This document shows positions 8,034 through 16,940 of a stretch of DNA of 64,000 nucleotides, in pieces. The stretch is from a bacterium. GTDB taxonomy: Bacteria; Armatimonadota; Fimbriimonadia; Fimbriimonadales; Fimbriimonadaceae. The notes under the pieces were generated by a model, which was not told the DNA's origin, searched no databases, and worked only from the letters and a program-made list of their open reading frames with translations. How positions within the stretch are numbered: position 1 is the stretch's first letter; every line of letters starts with the position of its first letter. The stretch is from positions 489,632 to 553,631 of the forward strand of contig JAIXQR010000001.1 of NCBI GenBank assembly GCA_027485645.1. Direction: 5' to 3'. The position numbers and the translations under genes were made by a program.

Positions 8034-8471
8034 TTATTCTTCTGACTTGCTGGCCGTTTGCCAGAGATCGATCGTGCGCAGGTCTCGGCGCTTTCGCTCA
8101 AGGGCAAGATTGATCTTTTCCACCAGCACTTCGTAAGCATCGATTCCGGGAGCGTTCTTTTCGATGTAGTCGAAGGCTCCGCGTCGCATGCACTCGACGG
8201 CGTTTGCAACGTTGCCATAGGCCGTCATCACGATGACCTCAGCAAAGAGATCCCGTGTGAACGCGGCGTGAAGGACCTGGAGGCCAGACTCGGGGGAGTC
8301 CATGCTCATGTCGGTCACGACGGCGTCATACGGCGGATCTGATTCGAGGAGTTTTGCCACTCCGGAGTCAGCCGAATCGGCCGTGTCGACGGAGTGCCCG
8401 GCTCTTTCGAGTCGCCGCCGAATCGCGTTCAAAACGCCTTCTTCATCATCAATCGCGAGTACTCGTGCCAT
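8034..8471 (-). CDS. Receiver-only response regulator
   Basis: The 145-residue protein is one CheY-like receiver domain without an output domain. The acidic pair is in AIDDEEG (residues 7-10), the phosphoacceptor is Asp54 in VVTDMSMDSP, the switch Thr is Thr83 in VMTAYG, and the conserved Lys is Lys105 in YIEKNAP. No histidine kinase lies nearby, so its partner is elsewhere. A charged tail of about 25 residues follows. It is divergent from the MFS-HEAT gene and abuts the DUF3298 gene at the 3' end. Confidence 0.92.
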   Translation of the reverse strand: MARVLAIDDEEGVLNAIRRRLERAGHSVDTADSADSGVAKLLESDPPYDAVVTDMSMDSPESGLQVLHAAFTRDLFAEVIVMTAYGNVANAVECMRRGAFDYIEKNAPGIDAYEVLVEKINLALERKRRDLRTIDLWQTASKSEE

Positions 8472-8543
8472 AGCTTATGGACCCTAGCATATACGAATTC
8501 AAAGTAGGAAGGTTTCCGCACGAAGAATGGTGATAAGAGCAAA

Positions 8544-10844
8544 ATGAGTTCTATGAGTGTGCCGACCCCAAGTCGCCTGGAGAATTTGCGCACCCTTCGG
8601 AATGCCAATTTGGACATGGCATTCTCGATGTCCTTCATCACGCTCACGACCGGGGCGTTTTTGGTGGGCTTTGTTCAGCTTCTGGGCGGCTCCGATCTTT
8701 GGATCGGTGTATTGTCGGCCATACCGTCCTTGGTCGGCCTGCTTCAGATTCCTGGGGCCATCTGGGGACGAAGCTTTCCTTCTTATAAAAAGTTTGTGAC
8801 GCCGGGCGGTGCGATGTGGCGATTGCTGTATTTGCCGGTTGTCGCGCTGCCGCTGCTGCCGTGGCCAAACGAGGTTCGGCTGATTATTCTCGCCGTGCTG
8901 GTTGCGGTTGCCTCATCGTTCGTCACTTTTGTGAACCCGATCTATAGCGACTGGTTGGCAGAAATGGTGCCGAACAATTCGCGCGGTTGGTATTTCTCGC
9001 GTCGAAATGCGATTGGCGCAACGGTTGGTGCCGTCGCCGGAATCGTGGGCGCTTGGTTCCTCGATGCCGTTCGGGCGACGAATCCACAGCTAGGCTTTGC
9101 CGGCGTGTTCGGACTCGGGCTGGTCTTCGCGGGCGTCAGCATGTGCTTCTATCTGAAGATGACGGACCTGCCCCGGGAGAATCCGGTAAAGCAGAACCTG
9201 AAGCAAGGCATCCGCGCGATTGGAACGCCGTTCGGCGATCGGGAGTTTCGCAAGGTGCTCTTCTTCATCGCCATTGCGGTGGCCAGCCAGACGTATCCCG
9301 GGAACCTGTATGCCGCGTTCGCCCGGGAAACTCTGTCGCTCGATTTTCGTGTCATCCAGGGAACTGCCGTGTTTATGGCGGTTGGAAACGTTGCGGCCGC
9401 GCCACTTTGGGGGTTCTTCGCGGACAAGTTCGGCAACAAGCCACTGCTCGCCCTCGGGTGCTTGCTCCTTGCCACAAATCCGATTCCCTGGATGCTGTGC
9501 CGACCCAATGACACGCCGTTTAACGCGACCCTATTGCTCACCAGCCACGTTCTGATGGGGGTGGTGTGGGCGATGGTGAGCCTCACCCAGTTCAACCTCG
9601 TGCTGGCAACCGCCAAGCCAGAGGATCGCGCGAACTATATAGGCGCGGGAATGACGGTCACCGCAGTGGTTGGTGGTGTTGCTCCGCTGCTTGGCGCCGC
9701 GACAATGGCGTCCTTGCGTAGCGGCATGCCCGCCGAGTTTGCCTACAAGTGGATATTTGGAATCACGATTGTCCTTCGCTTGCTCAGCGCCGTAGTGCTC
9801 GTGCCCGTGCGCGAGTCTGGCGCAAGTGGCTTCAGGATGACGCTGAGCCAGCTCCGAAACGTGACGCCGGGCAGAATGCGCGCGATGCGCACGGTGACGC
9901 GGAGCGAGGACGTGGAAGCCCGTGCCGAAGCGATGCAGGACGTAGGACGCCAAAGTAACCGACTTGCCGCAGATGAAATCATCAAAGCGCTCCATGATCC
10001 GACGCCGAAGGTCCGGAGACAGGCCGCATCCACCTTGGCGCAGTTGCGGGATCCGCGTGCGGTTGATGAGCTGGTGCATCAAATTGAGATGCACCCAGAC
10101 TTGATTGAAGAGGAGATGATTGAGGCGCTGGGGCAACTCGGGGATCGCCGAGCCTCGCCGGTGCTCGCAGGGCTGCTGATGTCGCCGCGACCGATGCTGC
10201 GACGAGCGGCAGCGCGCAGCCTAGGCAGAATCGGAGCGCGCGAGCCGCTGCTGCTTCAGGCCGCAATGGACCCCAATGATCCAGATTTGCGGCGAGCCGC
10301 GTTGCAGGCGATTCGAATTTCCGGAGACCCGGATGGGCATCCAGCGATTCTGCAGGCGCTCCAAGATGCGCACCCGAGTGTCCGCATCGCCGCCGCCGAA
10401 GCGGTCATTGAGTTTGATCTCAAGGCAGGCGCGCCGGTCCTTCGAGAGTCGTTGCGACGACTGAATGACGAAGCATGTGCCGAGCTTGCCTATGCCCTTG
10501 GGTGCGTTGGGGATCTCTCGGACATTGAGCAGATTTGCGAGGTGGCGCGGAGGTCGGAATCGATGATCACGCGACGAAGATGCCTGCTCGGAATCGCGAG
10601 ATTGTTTGATGCGGAGCCGCTGGCTTACCGACTTTTGTTAACCGAGGGAATTGCCCGCGACACGCGACTCATCGAAATGTTGCGCCGCGTGAGCAACAGC
10701 CACGAGATTCTTGAAGCGTACAGCATCGGTGACGAAATCAACGCGATCCGGTACTTAAAGAAGGCGTATCCGGCTCTTGAAGCCTTCCCCGAGCAGGACA
10801 TTCCCGAGCTATTTCTGGTCGCCTGCGCAATGATTGCGCGATAG
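8544..10844 (+). CDS. MFS transporter fused to C-terminal HEAT repeats
   Basis: The 766-residue protein has an N-terminal major-facilitator domain of about 12 membrane segments (residues about 25-430). It is followed by about 310 soluble residues built from HEAT-like units such as ALHDPTPKVRRQAASTLAQL and ARSLGRIGAR, each with the usual Pro/Arg and Asp pattern. HEAT repeats are normally protein-interaction solenoids, so the tail may bind a cytoplasmic partner or regulate transport. The transported substrate cannot be read from sequence. The gene appears monocistronic. The fusion lies in one uninterrupted frame, so it is not an assembly join of two ORFs. Confidence 0.85.
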   Translation: MSSMSVPTPSRLENLRTLRNANLDMAFSMSFITLTTGAFLVGFVQLLGGSDLWIGVLSAIPSLVGLLQIPGAIWGRSFPSYKKFVTPGGAMWRLLYLPVVALPLLPWPNEVRLIILAVLVAVASSFVTFVNPIYSDWLAEMVPNNSRGWYFSRRNAIGATVGAVAGIVGAWFLDAVRATNPQLGFAGVFGLGLVFAGVSMCFYLKMTDLPRENPVKQNLKQGIRAIGTPFGDREFRKVLFFIAIAVASQTYPGNLYAAFARETLSLDFRVIQGTAVFMAVGNVAAAPLWGFFADKFGNKPLLALGCLLLATNPIPWMLCRPNDTPFNATLLLTSHVLMGVVWAMVSLTQFNLVLATAKPEDRANYIGAGMTVTAVVGGVAPLLGAATMASLRSGMPAEFAYKWIFGITIVLRLLSAVVLVPVRESGASGFRMTLSQLRNVTPGRMRAMRTVTRSEDVEARAEAMQDVGRQSNRLAADEIIKALHDPTPKVRRQAASTLAQLRDPRAVDELVHQIEMHPDLIEEEMIEALGQLGDRRASPVLAGLLMSPRPMLRRAAARSLGRIGAREPLLLQAAMDPNDPDLRRAALQAIRISGDPDGHPAILQALQDAHPSVRIAAAEAVIEFDLKAGAPVLRESLRRLNDEACAELAYALGCVGDLSDIEQICEVARRSESMITRRRCLLGIARLFDAEPLAYRLLLTEGIARDTRLIEMLRRVSNSHEILEAYSIGDEINAIRYLKKAYPALEAFPEQDIPELFLVACAMIAR

Positions 10845-10915
10845 CTTGCAAAACAAGAGCTTATTCATGGCATTCGCCCGGCACCGTAGGCTAGGCTGAG
10901 CGTCAGAGTTTTGCG

Positions 10916-13900
10916 ATGCTGCTAGCCCTCCTTGCGTCCGTCGTTTTGCAAGCGCCCGAAATCGCTTGGCTTGAGGGTGAGAAACCCCTGGCAACCAACA
11001 TGCCCATCGTTTCAGGCGCTTCTGCCAACAAAGAACGGCTGTCGGGCGAATCTTGGCTGCAAATTCTTGTTGAAGCCAACCAAGTCCAGAAAATCATGCC
11101 GCTTGGTGGGGCGATGGTTAGCTACGACTTTCCAATCTCAAAGGCGGGCGAGCGTCAGGTTTGGGCCCGCATCGGTTACGAGTTTGCCCGTGCCCCGTTT
11201 GAGTGGCGCATCGATTCCGGCCCATGGACGAAGGTTTCTCCGAACGATGTGACGACGGATGCGGTGCCGCTGACCGATTGGAACGAGGTCGCATGGCTAA
11301 AGCTCACCACCGCCGACCTTTTGATGGGGACGCACAAAATTGATTTTCGTATCCCCCGAAATCTAAACGCTAACGGCGAACCGCAGCGGACGCTGTTTGC
11401 CCTCGATGCCGTTGTGGTGGCGCAGAAATTTGAGCCGTTCGGCAAGTTTCAGCCGGGGCAAGATTGGAAGACAGACCGTGATCGTCAGGCCGCGCAGAAC
11501 GTTTTTCAGCTGCCTTCCGCTGGTTCTCCGCGACCGTCGGTGAAACTGGAAGGGGATTGGGAGATTGCCCGACACGACGAAGTGGCTCCGCCTTTTGACA
11601 TCGCGGTTCCGATTCCCGACCTTCCGACCGCCCCAAAGTGGACGGCCATTCCGGTGCCATCGGACCGAAACGTCTCTCGGCCGGACCTCACGCTGGCGCA
11701 CCGCATTTGGTACCGAACCCAGGTCAACGTTCCCGCTGATTTAGCCGGGCGTGGATTCCAACTGAAGTTCGGCCAGAACAACCTCAATACAACCGTTCTG
11801 GTCAACCGGACCTTCTGCGGATTCGAAAAGAACCCGCACGTCGCTTTCAATATCGACGTTTCGCGGGCGATCAAGCCGGGCAGGAACGAGATCCTCGTTG
11901 GCATTCGCGATCCGTGGTACGGCTTCTCGACGAACCCAAAGGACCCGATGAAGCTACGGCGGATGTTCACCTTGCCGGTCTCGTTTACGAAGAACGGCTT
12001 TTTGGATTTGGCCTATCCAGTCTGGGGAGCGTTCCAGTCAGGGATCCTAAACGCGCCGATACTTGAGGCCACCGGGCCCATTTACGCGAATGACGTCTTC
12101 GTCCAGCCGAGTGTCGAGAAGAAGTCGATCTCGTTAGATGTCAACGTCGTCAACCCCACCGGGCGCCCGCAAGCCGTGACGCTGGAGGCATCGGTGATCG
12201 ATGCCAAGACGGGCGAAGTGGCTAAGACTTTCGCAAACACCACTGGGACCACGGAAGGAGCAGATACCAAATACACGTTGACCACGAGTTGGGAGAACCC
12301 GAAGCTGTGGTGGCCCGACGAGCCGAATCTCTATCGAGTCCGCTTAAAGGTCACGGCTACTGGCGGGGTGGACACATCCGAAACCACCTTTGGTTTCCGT
12401 GAATGGAAAGCGAAAGGAAACCAGTTCACCCTCAATGGCATTCCGTGGAACGGGTGGGCCGAGCTTGTTGATGGCCGGACCAAGGAAGAGTTTCTTTCGA
12501 ACTACCGCGCGCGTGGCCAGCGGTTCTTCCGGATGATGGGGACAACGCAGAACGGCGGCACGCGATGGCAGGGCATGCCGTTTTCCGAAGCGCTGGACTG
12601 GTGCGATGCCAACGGGCTCGTCGTGCGCCGAAGCGGAATTCTGGACGGAGAAGCGATCGGATACATGGCGGTCGAGAACGATCCGGACCTGCGAGGCACT
12701 TACAACTCCAGGATCAAAATGCAGTTGATCAAAAACTGGCGGGACCAGATGGTCGCCCAGGTGAAGGCCGAGCGGAACCACCCGAGCATCCATCTTTGGT
12801 CGATCGAAAACGAGTTTCTGTACATCAACTGCATCAACTTGTATGGCGATTTGATGGACGAGTTCGAACGAGAAGTGGGCAAAGTCGGCGAGGCCGTTGC
12901 CCAGATCGATCCGACTCGTACCTGGATGGTAGATGGCGGCGGAGCTGCGAAGGACAACTCCTATCCGGTTCACGGCGACCACTACGTTTACAACAACGAA
13001 CCGAACGACTATCCGGCCTTGGCGTACGGAGACAACCCGGACGGCGGTGGGCGTGGCCGGTGGAAGTACGACAACTTGCGTCCGCGCTATGCGGGCGAGG
13101 ATTTCTTTGCCACCGGAATCAACCCGGCGGATTACGCCTGGATCAGTGGCGAGGAAGCCTTCGGCGGCAAAACGTCCGCTCATCGGGGAATTGCGCTCGT
13201 TCAGCGCATGCTCACCGAGGGGTACCGATGGTCCGGCAAAATGGCCTATCAGCACCTCTGGCTCGGCGATGAAGGGGCGAAGTTTGGAAAGCACATTTCG
13301 AACTACGAACGCGCCGCCTTCGTGCGAGAGTACGACTCGACCTTTGCTTCCGGAAGCAAGTTGCGGCGCACGATCGGGGTGTTTAACGATTCAAGGCAAG
13401 TTGAACCATTGACGCTAAAAGTAGCGCTGGTCAAGTCCGGCAAGGCTGCCGTCGAGACCTCGATTCCGGTTTCGGTACCGCCGGGCTCGAAGTCGGTAGT
13501 TCCCGCGGAGTTGCAGCTTCCGAAGGTGCAGGCACGCTGGGACGGGGAGCTCTTGATCACTCTCTCCGGAAAGACCGGAGTGGTGTTCACCGACAAAAAG
13601 CGAGCTTCGATCTTGCCAGAACCGAGTGCGGCGAGTTTGTCCCAAGCACGCGGATTAGTGGTCGTGGATCCCAAGAAAGCGGTTGCGACTTACCTTCGGT
13701 CGATCGGGGTTCCGTTCTCCGAAGTGGCATCCGTGGCCGCAATTCCCGAGAACGCGCGATGGGTGGTTGTCGGTCCAGACACGCTCGATGATGCGAGTTC
13801 TGTGCAGCCCAAGTTGGCTGCCTTAGCGGCCAGCGGCGCCCGGGTGGTTGTGTTAGAGCAAGCGACGCCGCTGCGATTCCAGGGCCTCCCGGTGCCAGTG

Positions 13901-15877
13901 AAATCTCAGAACAACCAAGGAGCCTTCAGCTTTATCGAGCGCCCGGAGCATTCGGTGCTCGCTGGCTTGGTGGACGGCGATTTTTGGGCCTGGCCAGGCG
14001 ACATTAGCTTCAAGAGCGCTTACGAAAAGCCGACGAAGGGCGCAAAGAGCTTGGTCCAATGTCACGCGAGATTGAACGCGAGTGCGCTGCTGGAGGTGCC
14101 GGTAGGTCCCGGCGTGATGTTGCTGAGCCAGCTTCAGATCGGTACCAAGCTGGCCGACACTCCGGTTGCTCGACACCTGCTGCTTAATCTCTTGAAGTAC
14201 ACCGCGAGCTACAAACTCTCCGAGCGGCCAGTCGCCCTCGTGGCAAGCAACGGCTCGCAGTTGGACTTTGTCCTCTCAGAAATCGGGATTACGCCGACCG
14301 TAGAGTCCCTGACCCAAGCCATCTCAAAACCGCAAATTGTGGTGGTCGAGGCAAGTCCAGACAACCTGAAAACCCTTGTTGATCAACGCGCGGCGATGGA
14401 TAAGTTCTTCGCCGCTGGCGGTGACTTGGTCCTCAACGGCCTGGAAGAAGACGGGCTAGCGATCTACAACAAACTCGTTGGCGTAGATCACGTGATTCGG
14501 CCGTTCCGGCGAGAGCGCACGGCGCTGCTTGCGCCGAAACATCCGCTCACCGCAGGCCTAAGTCAGGGTGACGCAGTGATGATGTCCAACCAGCGGCTCT
14601 TCGAGTGGACTCAGGACATGTTCATTGCCGACGACATCTTTACGGCAGTGGTGGACACGGTTGACGTTGCCCCGTTCGCGAAGCTGCCGAATGACTACCT
14701 TTACAACACCGTCAACGGCATGGTCAGTTCGGACGGCTGGAAGTACATCTTCTCGTTCGATTTGAATAACCAAAAGCCGGAGTACGAAATGGAGTTTCCG
14801 AAGCCGTACACCTTCCGGGAAATGGAGTGGATTGGCAACGGCTTTTACCACCTGGTCACGAAGCTCGAACTCGAGTTTGACGGCAAGGAGAAGCTGGTCT
14901 TTAACGTCAAGCCAAACACAGAGCCACAGCTTCTTGACCTTGCGGGCAAGTCGGGCAAGAAGGTGACGCTTCGAATTTTGGACTGGGAGCGCGTGCCGTC
15001 GAGTGGACAAAACGTGGTTGGCATCGACAACATTCGGATGAAAGTTGACCGGACTCCCGAGTGGAGCGGGGTTCAACCGCTGATGAATGTTGGCGGCATG
15101 GTGCGTTACCCGCGCGGCAAGGGCGGAATCACGCTGCTGAACTTTAACTTCCAAGCGCGCGAGGCCGTACCGGAAAACGCGGGCAAGAAGCGCCGGCTGT
15201 TTGCGGGTGTGCTTCGCAATTTGGACGCGAAGTTTGGTGGCAGCAATCTCCTCGTTGCCGGGGCGAGTACAAACCAGTACCAGTCGGTGGATCTGAGCAA
15301 GGTCGCAAACCAGTACCGAAACGACCGTGGATGGTTTGGCGATAAGAACCACACGATGAAGGACCTGCCGTTTGGCGCGCAGACCTTTGCAAATGTCCCG
15401 TTTGATGTCTTTGAATTCAAAACTTCGCCCGCACCGAACTGCGTGATGTTAGGAGGCAGCGACGTACCCGGGAACCTGGCCGAAAAGGTCGAGATTCCGG
15501 TGAATCAACTCGCATCTGGGCTCTTCTTCTTGCACACGGCACGTTTGGATCAAAGACGAACGGAGCCGGAGCTTGTAGAAGGGAAGGCGTTCGAATTCGC
15601 GGCGTACGTGGTCACTTACACGGATGGTTCAACTGTGCGAGTTCCTTTGCGGGGACAGCTAGAGGTGGATGACTTCCGTACAGAAACGCCAAAGGCGTTA
15701 CCCGGAGCCGTTGTTGGCTGGACCGGCAAGGACAGCACTTCGGGTCAGCCGAGCACGGCCTACATGATGACTTGGACGAACCCTAAGCCAAGCGTCGCGA
15801 TTCGAAGTGTGACTCTAACCTACGGGCCAGATCGTGTCGGAGTACCGGTACTGTTGGCGCTGACGCTAGCCAGATAG
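10916..15877 (+). CDS. Very large secreted GH2-family glycoside hydrolase
   Basis: The 1653-residue protein has a signal peptide (MLLALLASVVLQAP). After an N-terminal beta-rich module come a GH2 sugar-binding domain from about residue 210, an Ig-like domain (about 370-500) ending in FGFREWKAKGN, and a TIM barrel from about 505. The acid/base region is WSIENE at 628-633, with Glu633 the likely proton donor. SGEEAFGG near residue 742 is a candidate nucleophile region. Beyond about residue 900 lie two Rossmann/amidotransferase-like beta-galactosidase accessory regions and C-terminal beta-sandwiches. GH2 enzymes include beta-galactosidases, glucuronidases and mannosidases; the substrate is not determined. 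It is about 600 residues longer than typical LacZ. Confidence 0.85.
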   Translation: MLLALLASVVLQAPEIAWLEGEKPLATNMPIVSGASANKERLSGESWLQILVEANQVQKIMPLGGAMVSYDFPISKAGERQVWARIGYEFARAPFEWRIDSGPWTKVSPNDVTTDAVPLTDWNEVAWLKLTTADLLMGTHKIDFRIPRNLNANGEPQRTLFALDAVVVAQKFEPFGKFQPGQDWKTDRDRQAAQNVFQLPSAGSPRPSVKLEGDWEIARHDEVAPPFDIAVPIPDLPTAPKWTAIPVPSDRNVSRPDLTLAHRIWYRTQVNVPADLAGRGFQLKFGQNNLNTTVLVNRTFCGFEKNPHVAFNIDVSRAIKPGRNEILVGIRDPWYGFSTNPKDPMKLRRMFTLPVSFTKNGFLDLAYPVWGAFQSGILNAPILEATGPIYANDVFVQPSVEKKSISLDVNVVNPTGRPQAVTLEASVIDAKTGEVAKTFANTTGTTEGADTKYTLTTSWENPKLWWPDEPNLYRVRLKVTATGGVDTSETTFGFREWKAKGNQFTLNGIPWNGWAELVDGRTKEEFLSNYRARGQRFFRMMGTTQNGGTRWQGMPFSEALDWCDANGLVVRRSGILDGEAIGYMAVENDPDLRGTYNSRIKMQLIKNWRDQMVAQVKAERNHPSIHLWSIENEFLYINCINLYGDLMDEFEREVGKVGEAVAQIDPTRTWMVDGGGAAKDNSYPVHGDHYVYNNEPNDYPALAYGDNPDGGGRGRWKYDNLRPRYAGEDFFATGINPADYAWISGEEAFGGKTSAHRGIALVQRMLTEGYRWSGKMAYQHLWLGDEGAKFGKHISNYERAAFVREYDSTFASGSKLRRTIGVFNDSRQVEPLTLKVALVKSGKAAVETSIPVSVPPGSKSVVPAELQLPKVQARWDGELLITLSGKTGVVFTDKKRASILPEPSAASLSQARGLVVVDPKKAVATYLRSIGVPFSEVASVAAIPENARWVVVGPDTLDDASSVQPKLAALAASGARVVVLEQATPLRFQGLPVPVKSQNNQGAFSFIERPEHSVLAGLVDGDFWAWPGDISFKSAYEKPTKGAKSLVQCHARLNASALLEVPVGPGVMLLSQLQIGTKLADTPVARHLLLNLLKYTASYKLSERPVALVASNGSQLDFVLSEIGITPTVESLTQAISKPQIVVVEASPDNLKTLVDQRAAMDKFFAAGGDLVLNGLEEDGLAIYNKLVGVDHVIRPFRRERTALLAPKHPLTAGLSQGDAVMMSNQRLFEWTQDMFIADDIFTAVVDTVDVAPFAKLPNDYLYNTVNGMVSSDGWKYIFSFDLNNQKPEYEMEFPKPYTFREMEWIGNGFYHLVTKLELEFDGKEKLVFNVKPNTEPQLLDLAGKSGKKVTLRILDWERVPSSGQNVVGIDNIRMKVDRTPEWSGVQPLMNVGGMVRYPRGKGGITLLNFNFQAREAVPENAGKKRRLFAGVLRNLDAKFGGSNLLVAGASTNQYQSVDLSKVANQYRNDRGWFGDKNHTMKDLPFGAQTFANVPFDVFEFKTSPAPNCVMLGGSDVPGNLAEKVEIPVNQLASGLFFLHTARLDQRRTEPELVEGKAFEFAAYVVTYTDGSTVRVPLRGQLEVDDFRTETPKALPGAVVGWTGKDSTSGQPSTAYMMTWTNPKPSVAIRSVTLTYGPDRVGVPVLLALTLAR

Positions 15878-15879
15878 CG

Positions 15880-16458
15880 TTAGATCGTCTTCTTGGGGCT
15901 GTTTCGAAGTCGCACGTCGGTCGTCTGCGTGCTCGTCAAACCATCTCGGGTGATGGTGGCGGTAATACGGACACCGGCGATTTCTTTGAGCGCGGCGCCT
16001 GTAACGCTATTGCTCCAAGTTGTCGGGCTCGAAGTCGAATTGTAAGTCGCTCCCGTAATCGTGTAGTACTTGAACACGAGCGAGCTGACGTTAGGAATCG
16101 TCAAGCTTGCGGTTGTGCTCGAGCCTTCCAGACGTTGGAATTCCGTTCCGGTGAGCTTGAAGGTTCGAAGCGTTCCGCTTGATGCCACGTAAACCGCCAT
16201 CGAATTCGCGGCGGCCGAGTGAACAGCAGCATCCGTCGTGCAGCCAGTAGTGGCGGTGCAAAGGACAGCGTCCTTCACATCGTCCGCAACAAGCGTTACG
16301 AGGCGTAGGGCATCTTCCTGGACCGGGGGAAGGTTGGTTGCCGTCTTCTGAGCCGCACCTAGGCTGAGAAAGCCTTGGAAAGCGACCGAAGACAAGATCG
16401 CGAGGATCGCGACGGTGACCAGAAGCTCAATGAGGGAAAGGCCGCGAAGCTTGTTCAT
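15880..16458 (-). CDS. Minor prepilin, PilW/GspJ-like (cassette 1, gene 3)
   Basis: The protein begins MNKLRG, then LSLIELLVTVAIL: a type IV prepilin leader with the cleavage Gly and Glu at +5 of the mature protein, followed by a hydrophobic helix. The remaining 160 residues are Thr/Ser-rich with a CTATTGCTT cysteine pair. The protein is clearly paralogous to the gene at 18451-19032 (shared QRLEGS and LRNSP motifs). It overlaps the preceding prepilin gene by 1 nt and ends directly against the GH2 gene. It is probably a minor pilin of a type IV pilus or type II secretion pseudopilus. Confidence 0.85.
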   Translation of the reverse strand: MNKLRGLSLIELLVTVAILAILSSVAFQGFLSLGAAQKTATNLPPVQEDALRLVTLVADDVKDAVLCTATTGCTTDAAVHSAAANSMAVYVASSGTLRTFKLTGTEFQRLEGSSTTASLTIPNVSSLVFKYYTITGATYNSTSSPTTWSNSVTGAALKEIAGVRITATITRDGLTSTQTTDVRLRNSPKKTI

Positions 16459-16922
16459 CAGAGGCCATCCTTTGCCAGCACAGTTCCCATGACAAGAACG
16501 ACCGTATTGTTGGTAGGGTCCTTGACGGTTGTTGTGATCGTTCGCTTCGAGAAGCCGTTTAGGGTGTAGGTCGTACCAGAGACGGTGATCGGTGCATCTA
16601 CGATCTTGCGCTGCAAGCTGAGGTACGCACCGGTCGAGTTGCCTTGGGCAACGCCATTTTTGTCGAAGTACTCAACCGCGCCGTTGAAAGTGGCGCTTTG
16701 GGAGTCTCCCGCGATCGTGCCGAGCGGAAGGTTAGCGAAACCAACAATCTTCGCTCGTTCCACATCTGCTCGTGCGATTTGGGAAGCGACGGAGGTTTTG
16801 TATTGGGCTACGGAAAGTTTCATTCCGTAGACCCAAGCATTGGCTCCAACAACGAGAACCATGACAACGATGAGGCTGGAAATCAGCAGCTCAATCAACG
16901 ATACGCCGCGCTGTCGATTCAT
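16458..16922 (-). CDS. Minor prepilin, PilV/GspI-like (cassette 1, gene 2)
   Basis: The 154-residue protein starts MNRQRG followed by VSLIELLISSLIVVM, a class III prepilin signal with Glu at +5. The mature part is a single small globular domain with GTTYTLNGFSKRTITTTV, closely matched by GTTYTLNSLSKRTVTATV in the paralogue at 19022-19483. It lies 18 nt after the large anchor-A-type gene and overlaps the next prepilin. Its place between a large pilin and a second small prepilin recalls GspK-GspI-GspJ tip complexes. Confidence 0.85.
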   Translation of the reverse strand: MNRQRGVSLIELLISSLIVVMVLVVGANAWVYGMKLSVAQYKTSVASQIARADVERAKIVGFANLPLGTIAGDSQSATFNGAVEYFDKNGVAQGNSTGAYLSLQRKIVDAPITVSGTTYTLNGFSKRTITTTVKDPTNNTVVLVMGTVLAKDGL

Positions 16923-16940
16923 TTTGTGATCCTCGAGCGA

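Noticed and set aside
12344-13294. Long minus-strand frame inside the GH2 gene
   Set aside because: It is a shadow of GH2 barrel codons, with arginine- and valine-rich low-information translation and no start context.
14558-15352. Minus-strand frame in the last part of the GH2 gene
   Set aside because: Antisense artefact, with no plausible start or motif.
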